From contig LSSK01001206.1 in assembly GCA_001969505.1 (NCBI GenBank), forward strand, positions 1 through 20,647: 20,647 nucleotides of DNA. The letters are read 5' to 3'. Of the stretch, positions 8,106-17,689 are shown piece after piece; within the stretch, counting starts at the first letter, position 1, and each line of letters starts with the position of its first letter. The translations under genes were made by a program, and so were the position numbers. A model generated the notes under the pieces. The model made no database searches, was not told where the DNA came from, and saw nothing but the letters and a program-made list of their open reading frames with translations. The stretch is from Zancudomyces culisetae (Eukaryota > Kickxellomycota > Harpellomycetes > Harpellales > Legeriomycetaceae).

Positions 8106-11013
8106 TTTTTTTTGCACCACTGGAGAACAAATATAAAACTGATTTTATACAAATCAGGCTATGTTTGGAGCCATTTGGGCTGTTTTTCGCAATGTGGTGC
8201 TTTTTATACTATAAAAAACTAAAAAGAAAAGTATTATGTTTTAAAACACAGTGCAAGACAGATAATTTAAGGTAGAGTTTGATGTATACCTACAAAAGCA
8301 CCTCAAAATGTACAATAGTTGAAATGGCAGATCGAAAAAAGCGCATCAAGATAATGAGCGCCACATAATCAAAGCCAGAGCCAATACCGAAAAAAATAAA
8401 ACAGAGTATGGATTTTCAATTCTGACTCCAAGGCAGTAATAGAATACTATGGATAAAGATAACACATCTCTGCTGGTTTACATTTCCGTATCGCTGATAC
8501 TAGGTTTGTGTTCCCACTATTTATAGCAGGAGCTTCACAAATCACAAACAATAATATTAAAGTACACTATTGACTTTGACTGCGATTAATGTACGCGAAG
8601 TTTGTCATAGATTCCGTAAACATTATTGGTACTTGAAAACGATTATAAATATTTTCAGAGATGAGTTTGTACAAACCAAATGTTGGGAAGATTAAACCAG
8701 TATCAGTTACCAATATTTAATGGGTGTAAATATTTAGAGTATGAGTTGGGACGGTTCAAATAGAATCGTGGGTGTTGGTGTTGATGCTTAAAACCACATC
8801 TACATTTTTTTATAGAGCGTGTACTGTTGTATATCAAACATATACCGACCAAATGATGTAATGGGTAGGTAGTTTAGCCGTTTGAGCAGATCTTTGGGCT
8901 CAGTGTATATGTTTGTTGTGTATATTATTGCCTTGGTAGATAAAAACGGACCTCTAAAAGATATTAACATTGACATAATTCATGATCTATTTGCTTTGAT
9001 TAAATGTTCCACACTAATCTAGCATGATTCAACAACTTGCTCAGTTCAGTAGGAAAATAAATAAAGCACTACTGGCCGAGGTTTTTAAAATTGAACCTGT
9101 TATTGAACACCAATGCATTTAACTGTTGGTGACCGTTTTTTTGCCATATCAGCTAATTTACAGTTAATACTAGATAATAACTCAGAAATTATATTCTAGT
9201 GGTTATCATGGGAAAAGAAAAGCGAATAGAAAATGTGAATAACCTACCTTTAAAAATGCAACCTTCCTTCTAGAGCCAGAATATACCTCTGTGGGTGTTT
9301 TGATAATTGAGGTATCTACCCCGCTCGACTCCACATCCCTTATCTTTTGTCGTTGTGTCTAGTAGTTGGTATTACCAAGCATATAAAAAATATCAGATAC
9401 ATTAATTCATGGAACCTCCCGAGCAATTCACTAACAAAAGAACAGGAAAAAGAAAAGTAGACTTTAGATGAGTTGGGGATCCACAAGATCACCTGTGGTT
9501 ATTGCTGTCACAATATAAGTCCCGGGTAGAGTAAACGGAACTTTAAGCTTGTCAATATTTCCGGCTTTAATTAGCGTTAGAAAGTGGTGTAACCCTTGTG
9601 CTTCATAAAATTAAAATAAAAAGAAACAAAGATTTGTAAACTACAAACAATTTTTTACTCCATATAGTCATATTTGATTTATTGTTGATAATGGGTTAAC
9701 TTTACGAATTTTGAAAAGCTAGTATCGCTTTGCCACTATAAAGTAAATAATAGATGCGTAAGGCTGTGGAATCAATAAGCGAGAATTAAAAGATGGTATA
9801 GCAACAAAGCACTTGAAAATATAAAAGTTAATAGTCCATTTTATTTTTTTTCGTTCAATTAAAAATTAAAGAGCCGTTTACACACAAGAAATGTGGAAAA
9901 GCGGCAATAGCTTAGTTAAAATGTCCGAAAACAAAAGCAGGTAAAAGTGCCTTTTAAAGGTTGCAAAGCATCACAAAAACGCGTTTCTTGAAGCTGCATC
10001 GCGATATAAGCTGTATACGCAACTTTGATAGCTTTTGAGAAATGTTGAGGAGCTCTGGAATAATACTGTTGTTTATTGACTGTGTGTAAAGTTATTCTGA
10101 GACAAAGTTATCATTGGTATTAAATGAAGTATTTAGAATGAGATTTACTCAATATATAGCACCCAATAAAAAATATATTTAATTCTAAACAGTAATAGCG
10201 CAGACACATGAACTACTAAACAAAATCGATCCAAATACCAACTACAGATCGATTCTTATAAAAAGAATTTAATATATATAATGTGGTTAGATTACAGGTC
10301 TATAATTGATGAAGGGTGACTTTTGGGGGAGGTCGAGTAAATACTGAATATATCGCTTATTGGTGTGTTGTCATCAATAAAATTTTTCATTAGTATTATT
10401 CAATGATATTTTTTGAAGATCCAACCATTGTATTAAAAATAAATAAAAAGCTCTGTTCAGCTTTCGCTCATGGAAATAGGAAATGATCTAAATTTCCATA
10501 TGTGTAAATCAGGAAACGCTGACTCATTGCATTTGCATACAATAAAAGCTATGTATTAATATACAAACATCTTTCGATGAAAGCAGGATTGATAGATTGG
10601 CTGGTTTTCCACAAATCGGTTCCTTCTTATTATTAGAACTGAAAAAACAATATTAGAATGCCAAACTGATATCTTGATGCGAATACGTATATATACAAGT
10701 CTTTTTGTAGAGGCTGACAATGAATCACAAAATGAATCGACTTTAACCAATAGTGGTGATGAATATATTTGTTGTATTTTTTTAGGTCATTCGAGGGGAG
10801 GAGGGAGAGGTGACAGATCATCCATTTGAAAAAATTGGACACGTTTGCATGATTAGTTAGTTAATACCCATATGAAAAGTTAGGCAATATGAATAGTAAA
10901 GGGGAGGAGGAGGGGGAAAGAAATGAAAAAAAAGAAAGTGACGTTGGAAATAGGGAAATAATAATAATGTGAAAATAATAGAGCAAAGAAGGTAAATATG
11001 GGAGGGTATGATC

Positions 11014-11052
11014 AAAGAGAGAAAAAGAGAGAAAAAGAGAGACAGAGAAAGT
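11014..11052 (+). repeat. Purine microsatellite (GAGAGAAAAA)n
   Basis: Near-perfect repeats of a 10-base purine unit (GAGAGAAAAA) on the plus strand, inside a longer A/G-rich tract that starts near 10790 with GAGGGGAGGAGGGAG. It gives rise to spurious Phe/Leu/Ser-rich minus-strand ORFs. Confidence 0.7.
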
Positions 11053-11446
11053 GATAGCATAAGACCGCAAATGACGGTTATACGAAAAGAAAATGATTAG
11101 GGAAAGGTGTAAAAAAAATAAAATAAGGGAGAGTATGTAGCGAATGAGTAAAAAGAAATAGGGGCGGTGGATGCGAAAGGATCATGGATTGGGAACAACA
11201 AGATGGTTATTCACCAGCATCTTTTTCTCAGTGTTAACACGAGATAATCGTGTCAGAGGAGGTAAGAGGTATGTGAAGAGGGAGTAGTTGGAAAATATTA
11301 CCCAGGCTTTCTATCCTGTATGTGGGTTTTTGGAAATGTAAAGAAAAAGATATAAAATTGGCTGACATTTTTCTTGTACGCCAATTAGCTGGCTGTGGAC
11401 GTATTTTTAGTAATACTGCTAGCATTATCATCATTATTATTTAATT

Positions 11447-11505
11447 TCTAATTTTTAACTTCTAATTTTTTAGGTTAATTTTTTAGTTTTCAGTTTTTAG
11501 TTTTC
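11447..11505. repeat. Degenerate 14-bp T-rich repeat, inverted relative to 8034
   Basis: Successive 14-base units TCTAATTTTTAACT, TCTAATTTTTTAGG, TTAATTTTTTAGTT and TTCAGTTTTTAGTT. The first matches the reverse complement of the 8034 repeat unit at 13 of 14 positions (after rotation). The period is the same, the orientation opposite, and the copies more diverged. Confidence 0.65.
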
Positions 11506-12821
11506 AGGGCCCAGTAGAGAATAAAAAATCCGAAGGGGTATCAAATAAGCATCAATAGTGCATTTTCCAAGAGAGAAAAAGAAAAAACATGTACAATCAT
11601 TGATGACGTGTACCGTGATATTGGAATACGGAGGCTAGATCATTACTAATTTAAAAGTGTTACTTGTCTTTTACCAAGTCCTTTATTTGTTTATTTTGGT
11701 TAGTAATTAGGATGGGACTATTGAAACAAGCGGGAGCGTAAGCGTAAATGCACAGCTAGCGTCCGCAATTGTTGCGAGCGACGCCCAAGTCTTTGATATA
11801 ATGGTTAGAAAAAAACCTATTCTTATGCTTGTAGATTAATGTACGCTTATAAAAAAAAAATTCAAAAGATGTGATACGTGTAATGACACCAAAAAAAGTA
11901 GGGTTTAGGGAAACAGTTTTGTGTGAAAATGAATCAATAGGTACATTTTTTAATTGTGGTTGCTGATTCTTGTCTGTATCCTCGGTTTTAAGCTTTAGTA
12001 AACAAAACGGTAGGCTTGAATAGGAAAAAAAATATCCATGATATTTTTTGATTATCAGCGTGGCAAGCGGCTAAACCAAGTAAACAACCTTTTGGAAAAA
12101 AAATGAGCTGGTCACGTTGAGTAGCTATAATAGAGTAAAGAATAAGGAAAAATGAAGGAAACAAAAAAAATGAATTAATAATAAAAAGGATATAATAAAA
12201 CCACAGTAACTGTGAAATTTTTTTTATAAAAAAAAAAACAGTGTAGATTCTTTGTAAATCTGGATAGTAACAGCACAATAACCAAAAAAAATTTTGGTGG
12301 TATAAATACACAATTTGGAACTTTGAAAACCAGATTGACAGCTGAACTATAAAGCGTAATTATTATTGTTATAAGTATAGACGTAATTATATTTATACAA
12401 ACACCACCTATATACAGATAGTGGTCGTGCTATCAGGATTTAAAACGAGATAAATATATTTTTTTTTGAGGACACACATATTCGACAACGTATTCGATCA
12501 ATACAGCGATAAAGGGTCAAATAAATGTATAGATCATCATAACTCGTATTGTGTGAATAGAATTAGGGATAAAATAGTGGATAAGTGGCGTATTAAGAAT
12601 AAACGACTTGATAAGTATCACATAGTAAAATACCTAAGGACCAATTTAGCGGGGAGGCGTGTAAAAATAAGAAAAGAAAAGAGTTAATCGAGTCATTATA
12701 ATACGAGGACCGGTGTGTCAAGAACTAAACTATTATATTTTCAAAGCAACCGAAAAAAAGTTGGGGCATAGTACTGAACATATCTAAAAGCTGGCAGAGG
12801 TATGGTTAGCAATAAGTTTTG

Positions 12822-12850
12822 ATTATTATTATTATTATTATCATTATCAT
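12822..12850. repeat. ATT trinucleotide microsatellite
   Basis: About seven ATT units followed by ATC/ATT interruptions. It lies in the non-coding interval upstream of SKN7. No function is suggested. Confidence 0.7.
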
Positions 12851-13111
12851 TGTTTTGTTTGAGCTAGGCTTACTAGAAATGTTTTTATGTGGCGAAAAGG
12901 GGGCCAAGTGCACCCTGTGAGTTATAAAAGGATATCAAGTTGACCGACTAAAAAAATAAAATAAATATAGAGAATCAAGACAGCATAGTATTAACAATAA
13001 GCTGGGCGATAGTCGAATCAAACTTCGTAAAGAAAAAGGTAATAGTTTTTATTTGATCTCTAAGTGACCCTGAGAGATAATGATTTGTGTTATCCTCTTG
13101 GTATTTTTTGC

Positions 13112-13155
13112 ATTGTTGTTCTCGTTGTTGTGGTTGTTTTTGTTGTTGCTGTGGG
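13112..13155 (+). repeat. TGT/GTT-rich imperfect trinucleotide tract
   Basis: Imperfect TTGTTGTTG repeats with interruptions on the plus strand, in otherwise purine-rich DNA upstream of SKN7. It reads as poly-Asn on the minus strand and accounts for part of a spurious minus-strand ORF at 13049-13273. Confidence 0.55.
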
Positions 13156-14353
13156 AGTGGGAAACAAAACTAAGAGGGTAAAGTGTATAAAATTGGTAAA
13201 AGGATAGTACCAGAGATGTTGATGTTAAGGGAAAAAAAACAAACAACCTCTTTTCTCTTTTCTCATTTCTCACCTCTCCTCCCTATCCCCCCAATATTTA
13301 ATTTTAAAAGCGTGGGTGCGACTGCGGGGGCTTATGACTTTATACACACAAAAAAATACTTGGCAAAGTATACACAAGAACGCAGAAAATCCTTTTGCTA
13401 AATTGAGTTTGGAGAATGCAAAAAACGGAACGTTGGAATTTAGTGAGATGATTATCAGTAAAGCTAATTTTTTTTTTAAAAAAGGTAAAATGAAAGTGAA
13501 AGGGGAAAAAGAGGTTGATGGGGATGGTCGGGAAAACTGTAAGAAAATGGCAGGAAAGTATGGGGTTGGCCAAATAAAATAGCGCTATTATTGTTCCGTT
13601 ATGTAATTAGCAAGTGGATCAATTTTTGAGAGCAAAATTGTTATGATGATGTTTTATTGGGTAGCTTGTGACAAATCTTGAGTAAAGAAGAGGCAAATTA
13701 AATTTGAAGATTTTCAATCAAAGGTAGAGCACTTACGAATCGAGATGTTGAAATAAAGGAGGAAAAAGTCATGAGGTGCAGAGGCTGTAAAGTGAGCCAA
13801 ATTTGTAAGAGGTTAGAAGTCAGCAAATAGAGAAAAGAGAGTTTAAAAAGCGTGACAGGCAAAATAAGAGCCAGAATTTGAAATGGGCAAAAATTTTACG
13901 AACAGGGGGAGGGTAATTACATAATTGAATTGGTGTGTTTAACGGGAATATTGGGCATTTTAGTCAGTATTTGAAATATTATTGCCAACAACAAAGAAAG
14001 ATAGTGGGCTGAAAATTTTTGATTTATAACCCAAAAGGGAAAAGATAAAATTTAGGTGATGATGAATAATTATTAGTGACCAAAAAGGGGGGGAGCGGCC
14101 GAACGAAAAAGGACAAGTTTGGACGTCTTTTTCGTTCAAATATACTTTTTTCTTCTTCATGTATTCATGCTTTCATATTTTCGTCTTAACAATACAAAGA
14201 GCTCCAATAAATAACACATACGATACCAAATAAACATAGGAGGAGCTGGATAATAGAAACAACACATAGATTCGAATTCAAGCATAGTTTACGAACTCAA
14301 AAGTAGACTAAAAAGAAGAAAAAACAGTAACAGCAACAACAACTAAGCGGGTG

Positions 14354-14360
14354 TATAAAA
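14354..14360 (+). promoter_or_regulatory. TATA-like element upstream of SKN7
   Basis: TATAAAA at 14354, followed by more A residues, about 106 bases upstream of the SKN7 ATG. If used, the start site would fall very close to the uORF ATG at 14377, so the uORF may be included or skipped depending on the exact start. Assignment is by motif and spacing only. Confidence 0.35.
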
Positions 14361-14376
14361 AAAGAGTGCGCTATTG

Positions 14377-14439
14377 ATGAGCGAAAAAAAAAATAGCGGG
14401 CAAATTTCTAAATTGAAGCACAAGAATTCAAAGAGGTAA
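14377..14439 (+). promoter_or_regulatory. Upstream ORF in the SKN7 leader (20 codons)
   Basis: ATG at 14377 begins a 20-codon frame (MSEKKNSGQI..., very Lys-rich) ending in TAA at 14437-14439, 20 bases before the SKN7 ATG and in a different frame. It is the only ATG between the TATA-like box and the main start. If transcribed, it would be expected to limit initiation at SKN7. Confidence 0.45.
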
Positions 14440-14459
14440 AGCGAGACAAAAAAGAAAGA

Positions 14460-17240
14460 ATGAATAAGGGTTTAGAAATGCTTGCAGAGGGAATGGGAAT
14501 GAGTGGAATGGGAGGAATGGGGGCTAGCTATGATATAGAGGGGCTAGGATATTTCGGGTATACAACCGGGGTACCAGACTTTGTAAAGAAACTGTTTCAT
14601 ATTTTGGAAAAAAACACACACAAGAACATAATATTTTGGGCAAAAGAAGGAAAGAGTTTTATAATAACTGAGCAGTCGATATTCTCAAAAGAAGTGTTAC
14701 CACAGCACTTTAAACACAGCAACTTTGCATCTTTTGTACGACAGCTAAACAAATACGATTTTCATAAAAAAAAGAGCAATGAAGAGAGTAGAGCATATGG
14801 TGAAGGCATCTGGGAGTTTTACAATATCAATTTCCAACACAACAAACCAGAACTACTTGCCAAAATCAAAAGGAAACAACCCACAAAAACTCGGAAAGGC
14901 GCGGCAGGGAAAGATGGCAAAACTAATGGAAAATTAGGAACAAGCACAGCAGCGGGAAAGGTGATAAAGGATGTAACCAAGGAACCGAGTAGGGGGATAT
15001 CTTTTGGAGTTACAAACGAGCGAGAACCAGCAGCTTTGATGATGAATATGGGACACGGAAAGAGCGTGGTGGAAAACAAACACAAGGATATTGGACAGCA
15101 CGGGCATTTGATGAATTTAGATATTGATAGTCCTATGGGAGGAACCGATGACCACAAAGAAGCGATCCAAAAGTTGATACAGGAAAACCGACATATTCTG
15201 AGTTATTTAAGTCAGCATTCAACTCATTCACAGACTTTGACAGATGAAATCAACCGCATCAGAATTGAAAATAGCAAGATGAGGCGGTTGTTTAAGGATT
15301 TGACTGAATGTTTCTTTTCGGTAAAGAGGGAATTGGAGATTACCACAGCAAAAGTACTGAATCTTGGGGATTGTGAGAAAAGAGTATTAGAGTTTTACAA
15401 TTCGAAAAAAGAAGTTTCAGGAGAGATGTTTGGTTCGACATTTGGAAGTAGCATAGTCAGTATTTCTGATGCTAGTATTGGCCATGTTGCTGGCAATAGT
15501 AATAGTAATATTAATAACAATAACAATAGTAATAGTAATAGTAACAATGGTGGTAACAATGGTGCAAGTTTAAATGAGAATATCAGTGGCAATGTTAGTT
15601 TTAGTGATCGTGTAAATCTCAATAACGCAACCAAAATCAAAACGAGTGTAGATGCTAGTGCCAATGTTGGTATAAGCATTGATGGAAACAATCATAACAA
15701 TAGTAATAAAAATGGTAGCAAAAACGGTAGTAATGATAGGAGTAACAAATTTAGTAATGACAACAGTAGCAGTAGTACTAGTATTAGTAACAGTAACAGT
15801 AACAGTAACAGTAACAGTAATAGTAATAGTAACAGTAATAGTAATAGTAACAGCAGTAGCAATATCAGCAATAATGTTAGTAGACGCAGTGAGGGCTTGG
15901 GGTTAGATTTTATAAGAGAAATGCCAAACCGCCTGGTTGCATCAAAGGTACCGATTGATAATAACCGGTCTCTGGGTTTGGATTTAGGTCTAGGTTTAGG
16001 TTTGGGCTTGCCTGCAGGTTCAACGAGTATTGGTAATCAAGATAATGCAGAAACTAACCAAAACAATTTTGGTTCAACTGGCCATCCAATGCATCCACAC
16101 GCTTCATCATCATCATCATCATCATTATCATCATCATCTCAGCCTATGGTATCTATTCCACTGGCATTCCATGCTATTTCAGAGAAAAGTGCATCTAAAA
16201 GGAAAATGAATGATATATCCAAGCTAGAGGGAATGATCAAACGCATTAAAGACAACAAAAAAGATGAAATGTCACCTCCAAGCACATCGCAGGTATCTGA
16301 AGAAGTTGACGAAAGGGGTAGTCTGGTTTGGGCAACACCGCCAAAAGTGTTGCTGGTTGATGATGATAAAATCACACGGTCGGTGGCTGGGCGGATGTTG
16401 GAGGTTTTGGGTTGTACTATAGACTTGGCAAACGACGGCAACGTTGCAGTAACCAAGATGAATTCGCATCGCTACGACATTGTGTTGATGGATATTGTCA
16501 TGCCGAACCTTGATGGACTATCGGCAACCACTTTTATCCGTATGTTCAATAAGATTACTCCGATTATTAGTGTGACTTCCAAAGGCAACATTGGCGATCT
16601 GACCCAGTATTTCAACCAAGGAATGAATGAGGTTTTATCCAAACCTTTTACCAAGGGTCTAATCAAAAACATTTTGGAAAAATACTGTCATCAGAATCTC
16701 TACAACCCTTCATTTGCATCTGCCAATTCCCTGAACTTTAATTTTATAAATCCCAACTCGGCTGCGGCCGCTGCTTTTGCAAAGCAAAAGGCTATTTCTG
16801 GTATGCCCAATCCCAACAACAGTTTGACCATAGAGCTTGCTGGCAACTTTAACAATGTCTCTGCTGCACCCAATTCTGCTACTAATCCGCAGTTGATTTT
16901 TGGTTTTGACAATGCTTCTCAGCAGATTTTCAGAGCAAACTACCACCCAAACATCGAAAAGTTTGGTTCTACTGTTTATAGCAAGTTTCTAAGCCAAGGA
17001 AATCCCAACAACCCTTCCATTATTGAGGTTCCAACTCCCGCTAATTCTTCTGGCAACCCTGCTAATAACCTATCCATGGCTTCTCGGAACCCTGAAATTT
17101 CTTCTGCTGACCTTCACCACCCTTCCTCCTCCAACAATAAAAACAAAAACAACAACAATAATAATAACAATAACGCCAATAATAATGCCAATAATAACAA
17201 AAACATTAGCAGCAACAATAGCGGCAGTAATAATAATAGT

Positions 17241-17285
<45 letters not shown>

Positions 17286-17531
17286 AATAATAATAATAAC
17301 CATCATCATGCATTACTCTCCTTTTCTCATAACAATTCATCGACATCATCAAATGATAACCAAAACCCTTTATTAACTGATTTCTTCAGCTCAGCTGGTG
17401 CCTCCACCACCAACACATCCGCCACCACAGGTGCATCCATGACAAACAGCAACATCAACAATGGCGGTAACAACAATGGTAACACCAGTGTCAACAATAC
17501 TTCATACTTTGATATAAATAATTTTATGTAA
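14460..17531 (+). CDS. SKN7: SKN7-type response regulator transcription factor
   Basis: 1023 residues in one exon. An HSF-type DNA-binding domain spans about 38-140, with HFKHSNFASFVRQLNKYDF around the recognition helix. A coiled coil follows (about 235-295). The receiver domain (about 628-740) keeps the key residues: D634/D635 of the acidic pocket, D678 in LMDIVMPNLDG as phospho-acceptor, T706 and K728 (SKPFT). In yeasts Skn7 is the nuclear end of a branched His-Asp relay (Sln1-Ypd1) and works in cell-wall, osmotic and oxidative-stress transcription. The protein is much longer than S. cerevisiae Skn7 (622) because of Ser/Asn tracts between the domains and a C-terminal Asn-rich tail with 20 consecutive Asn (928-947) and a His run. 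The start is the first ATG after the uORF; the N-terminus is Gly/Met-rich. Tandem stops TAA TAA end the gene. Order of domains and linked HSF plus receiver leave little doubt about the family. Confidence 0.97.
15786..15851 (+). repeat. Hexanucleotide repeat coding (Ser-Asn)11 in SKN7
   Basis: Eleven AGTAAC/AGTAAT units in frame encode alternating Ser-Asn (residues 443-464) in the linker between coiled coil and receiver. The mix of AAC and AAT shows some sequence drift, but the long AGTAAC block is slippage-prone. Confidence 0.9.
15967..16010 (+). repeat. GGTTTA-like repeat coding Gly-Leu run in SKN7
   Basis: Imperfect hexamers (GGTTTGGATTTAGGTCTAGG and following) encode LGLDLGLGLGLGL just N-terminal to the receiver. 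It is likely a slippage product like the neighbouring tracts. Confidence 0.7.
16104..16139 (+). repeat. TCA repeat coding poly-Ser in SKN7
   Basis: Twelve codons, mostly TCA with one TTA and a final TCT, encode a Ser run broken by one Leu, between the Gly-Leu repeat and the receiver. Confidence 0.85.
17137..17309 (+). repeat. Asn-rich C-terminal tract of SKN7
   Basis: AAC/AAT triplets encode an Asn-rich region with a pure run of 20 Asn codons at 17241-17300 followed by three CAT (His). The antisense strand appears as long poly-Val/Ile frames, which are artefacts. Confidence 0.9.
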
Positions 17532-17534
17532 TAA

Positions 17535-17548
17535 CCCCCCCCCCCCCC
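17535..17548 (+). repeat. C14 homopolymer directly after the SKN7 stop codons
   Basis: The tandem stop TAATAA (17529-17534) is followed at once by 14 C residues. In AT-rich DNA this is striking. It may be a real 3' UTR feature or a length-unstable or assembly-sensitive run. Confidence 0.8.
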
Positions 17549-17588
17549 AGAGTGTTAAAAACTCGTACTAGTTGTTTTATTTGATTCC

Positions 17589-17654
17589 ATTTACATTTAC
17601 ATTTATATTTATATTTATATTTATATTTATATTTATATTTGCATTTGCATTTAC
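17589..17654. repeat. Hexanucleotide repeat in the SKN7 3' flank
   Basis: Eleven units of ATTTAC, ATTTAT and ATTTGC in a row. On the plus strand it includes TATATTTATATT, which resembles yeast 3'-end efficiency elements, so it may assist SKN7 3'-end formation. Confidence 0.8.
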
Positions 17655-17689
17655 ACTTATTTCTTTTAATATATATATTTATTTAAATC

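Larger units (their letters stand above)
7920..14353. other. Long gene-poor interval between AIR and SKN7
   Basis: About 6.4 kb between two divergent genes with no convincing coding gene on either strand. Stop-free stretches exist but are of the size expected by chance in AT-rich DNA; the longest noted on the plus strand is 10596-10829, without an early ATG. The left half (7.9-10.5 kb) is plain AT-rich sequence with 14-bp repeats at its left edge. The right half (10.8-14.4 kb) has strong purine bias on the plus strand and several microsatellites. It could hold very long SKN7 regulatory DNA or leader, a non-coding RNA, short spliced genes I cannot resolve, or a centromere or replication origin. 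Confidence 0.6.

Noticed and set aside
8740-8775. B-box-like GGTTCAAAT near 8755
   Set aside because: Neither the TpsiC stem partner nor an A box and acceptor stem could be found, so it is not a tRNA.
9921-9940. ATG TCC GAA... with a GTAAAA donor-like site at 9941
   Set aside because: It resembles a short first exon, but no following exon with consistent phase could be found on the plus strand.
10857-11070. Minus-strand frames rich in Phe, Leu and Ser
   Set aside because: These are translations of the plus-strand GA-rich repeats (GAGAGAAAAA). Low complexity explains them.
11697-11706. Minus-strand TACTAAC-like sequence in the desert
   Set aside because: It is an exact branch-site match, but no supported exon lies on either side; a single 7-base match in 6 kb of AT-rich DNA is weak evidence.
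12466-12687. Plus-strand 73-codon frame upstream of SKN7
   Set aside because: It begins with TTG, not ATG, has no recognisable motif, and is Lys/Arg/Asn-rich as expected from an A-rich strand. It is within the range of chance frames.
13316-13582. Plus-strand 88-codon frame in the SKN7 leader
   Set aside because: It starts with GTG and is Lys-rich, with no family resemblance; it most likely follows from the purine bias.
7920-14459. LTRs, transposase or retrotransposon remains
   Set aside because: No long direct repeats with TG...CA ends and no integrase or reverse transcriptase motif were seen; the repeats are only short A/T units.
17023-17376. Long Thr/Ile-rich and Val/Ile-rich frames over the SKN7 tail
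   Set aside because: They are shadows of AAC/AAT repeats in other frames of SKN7.
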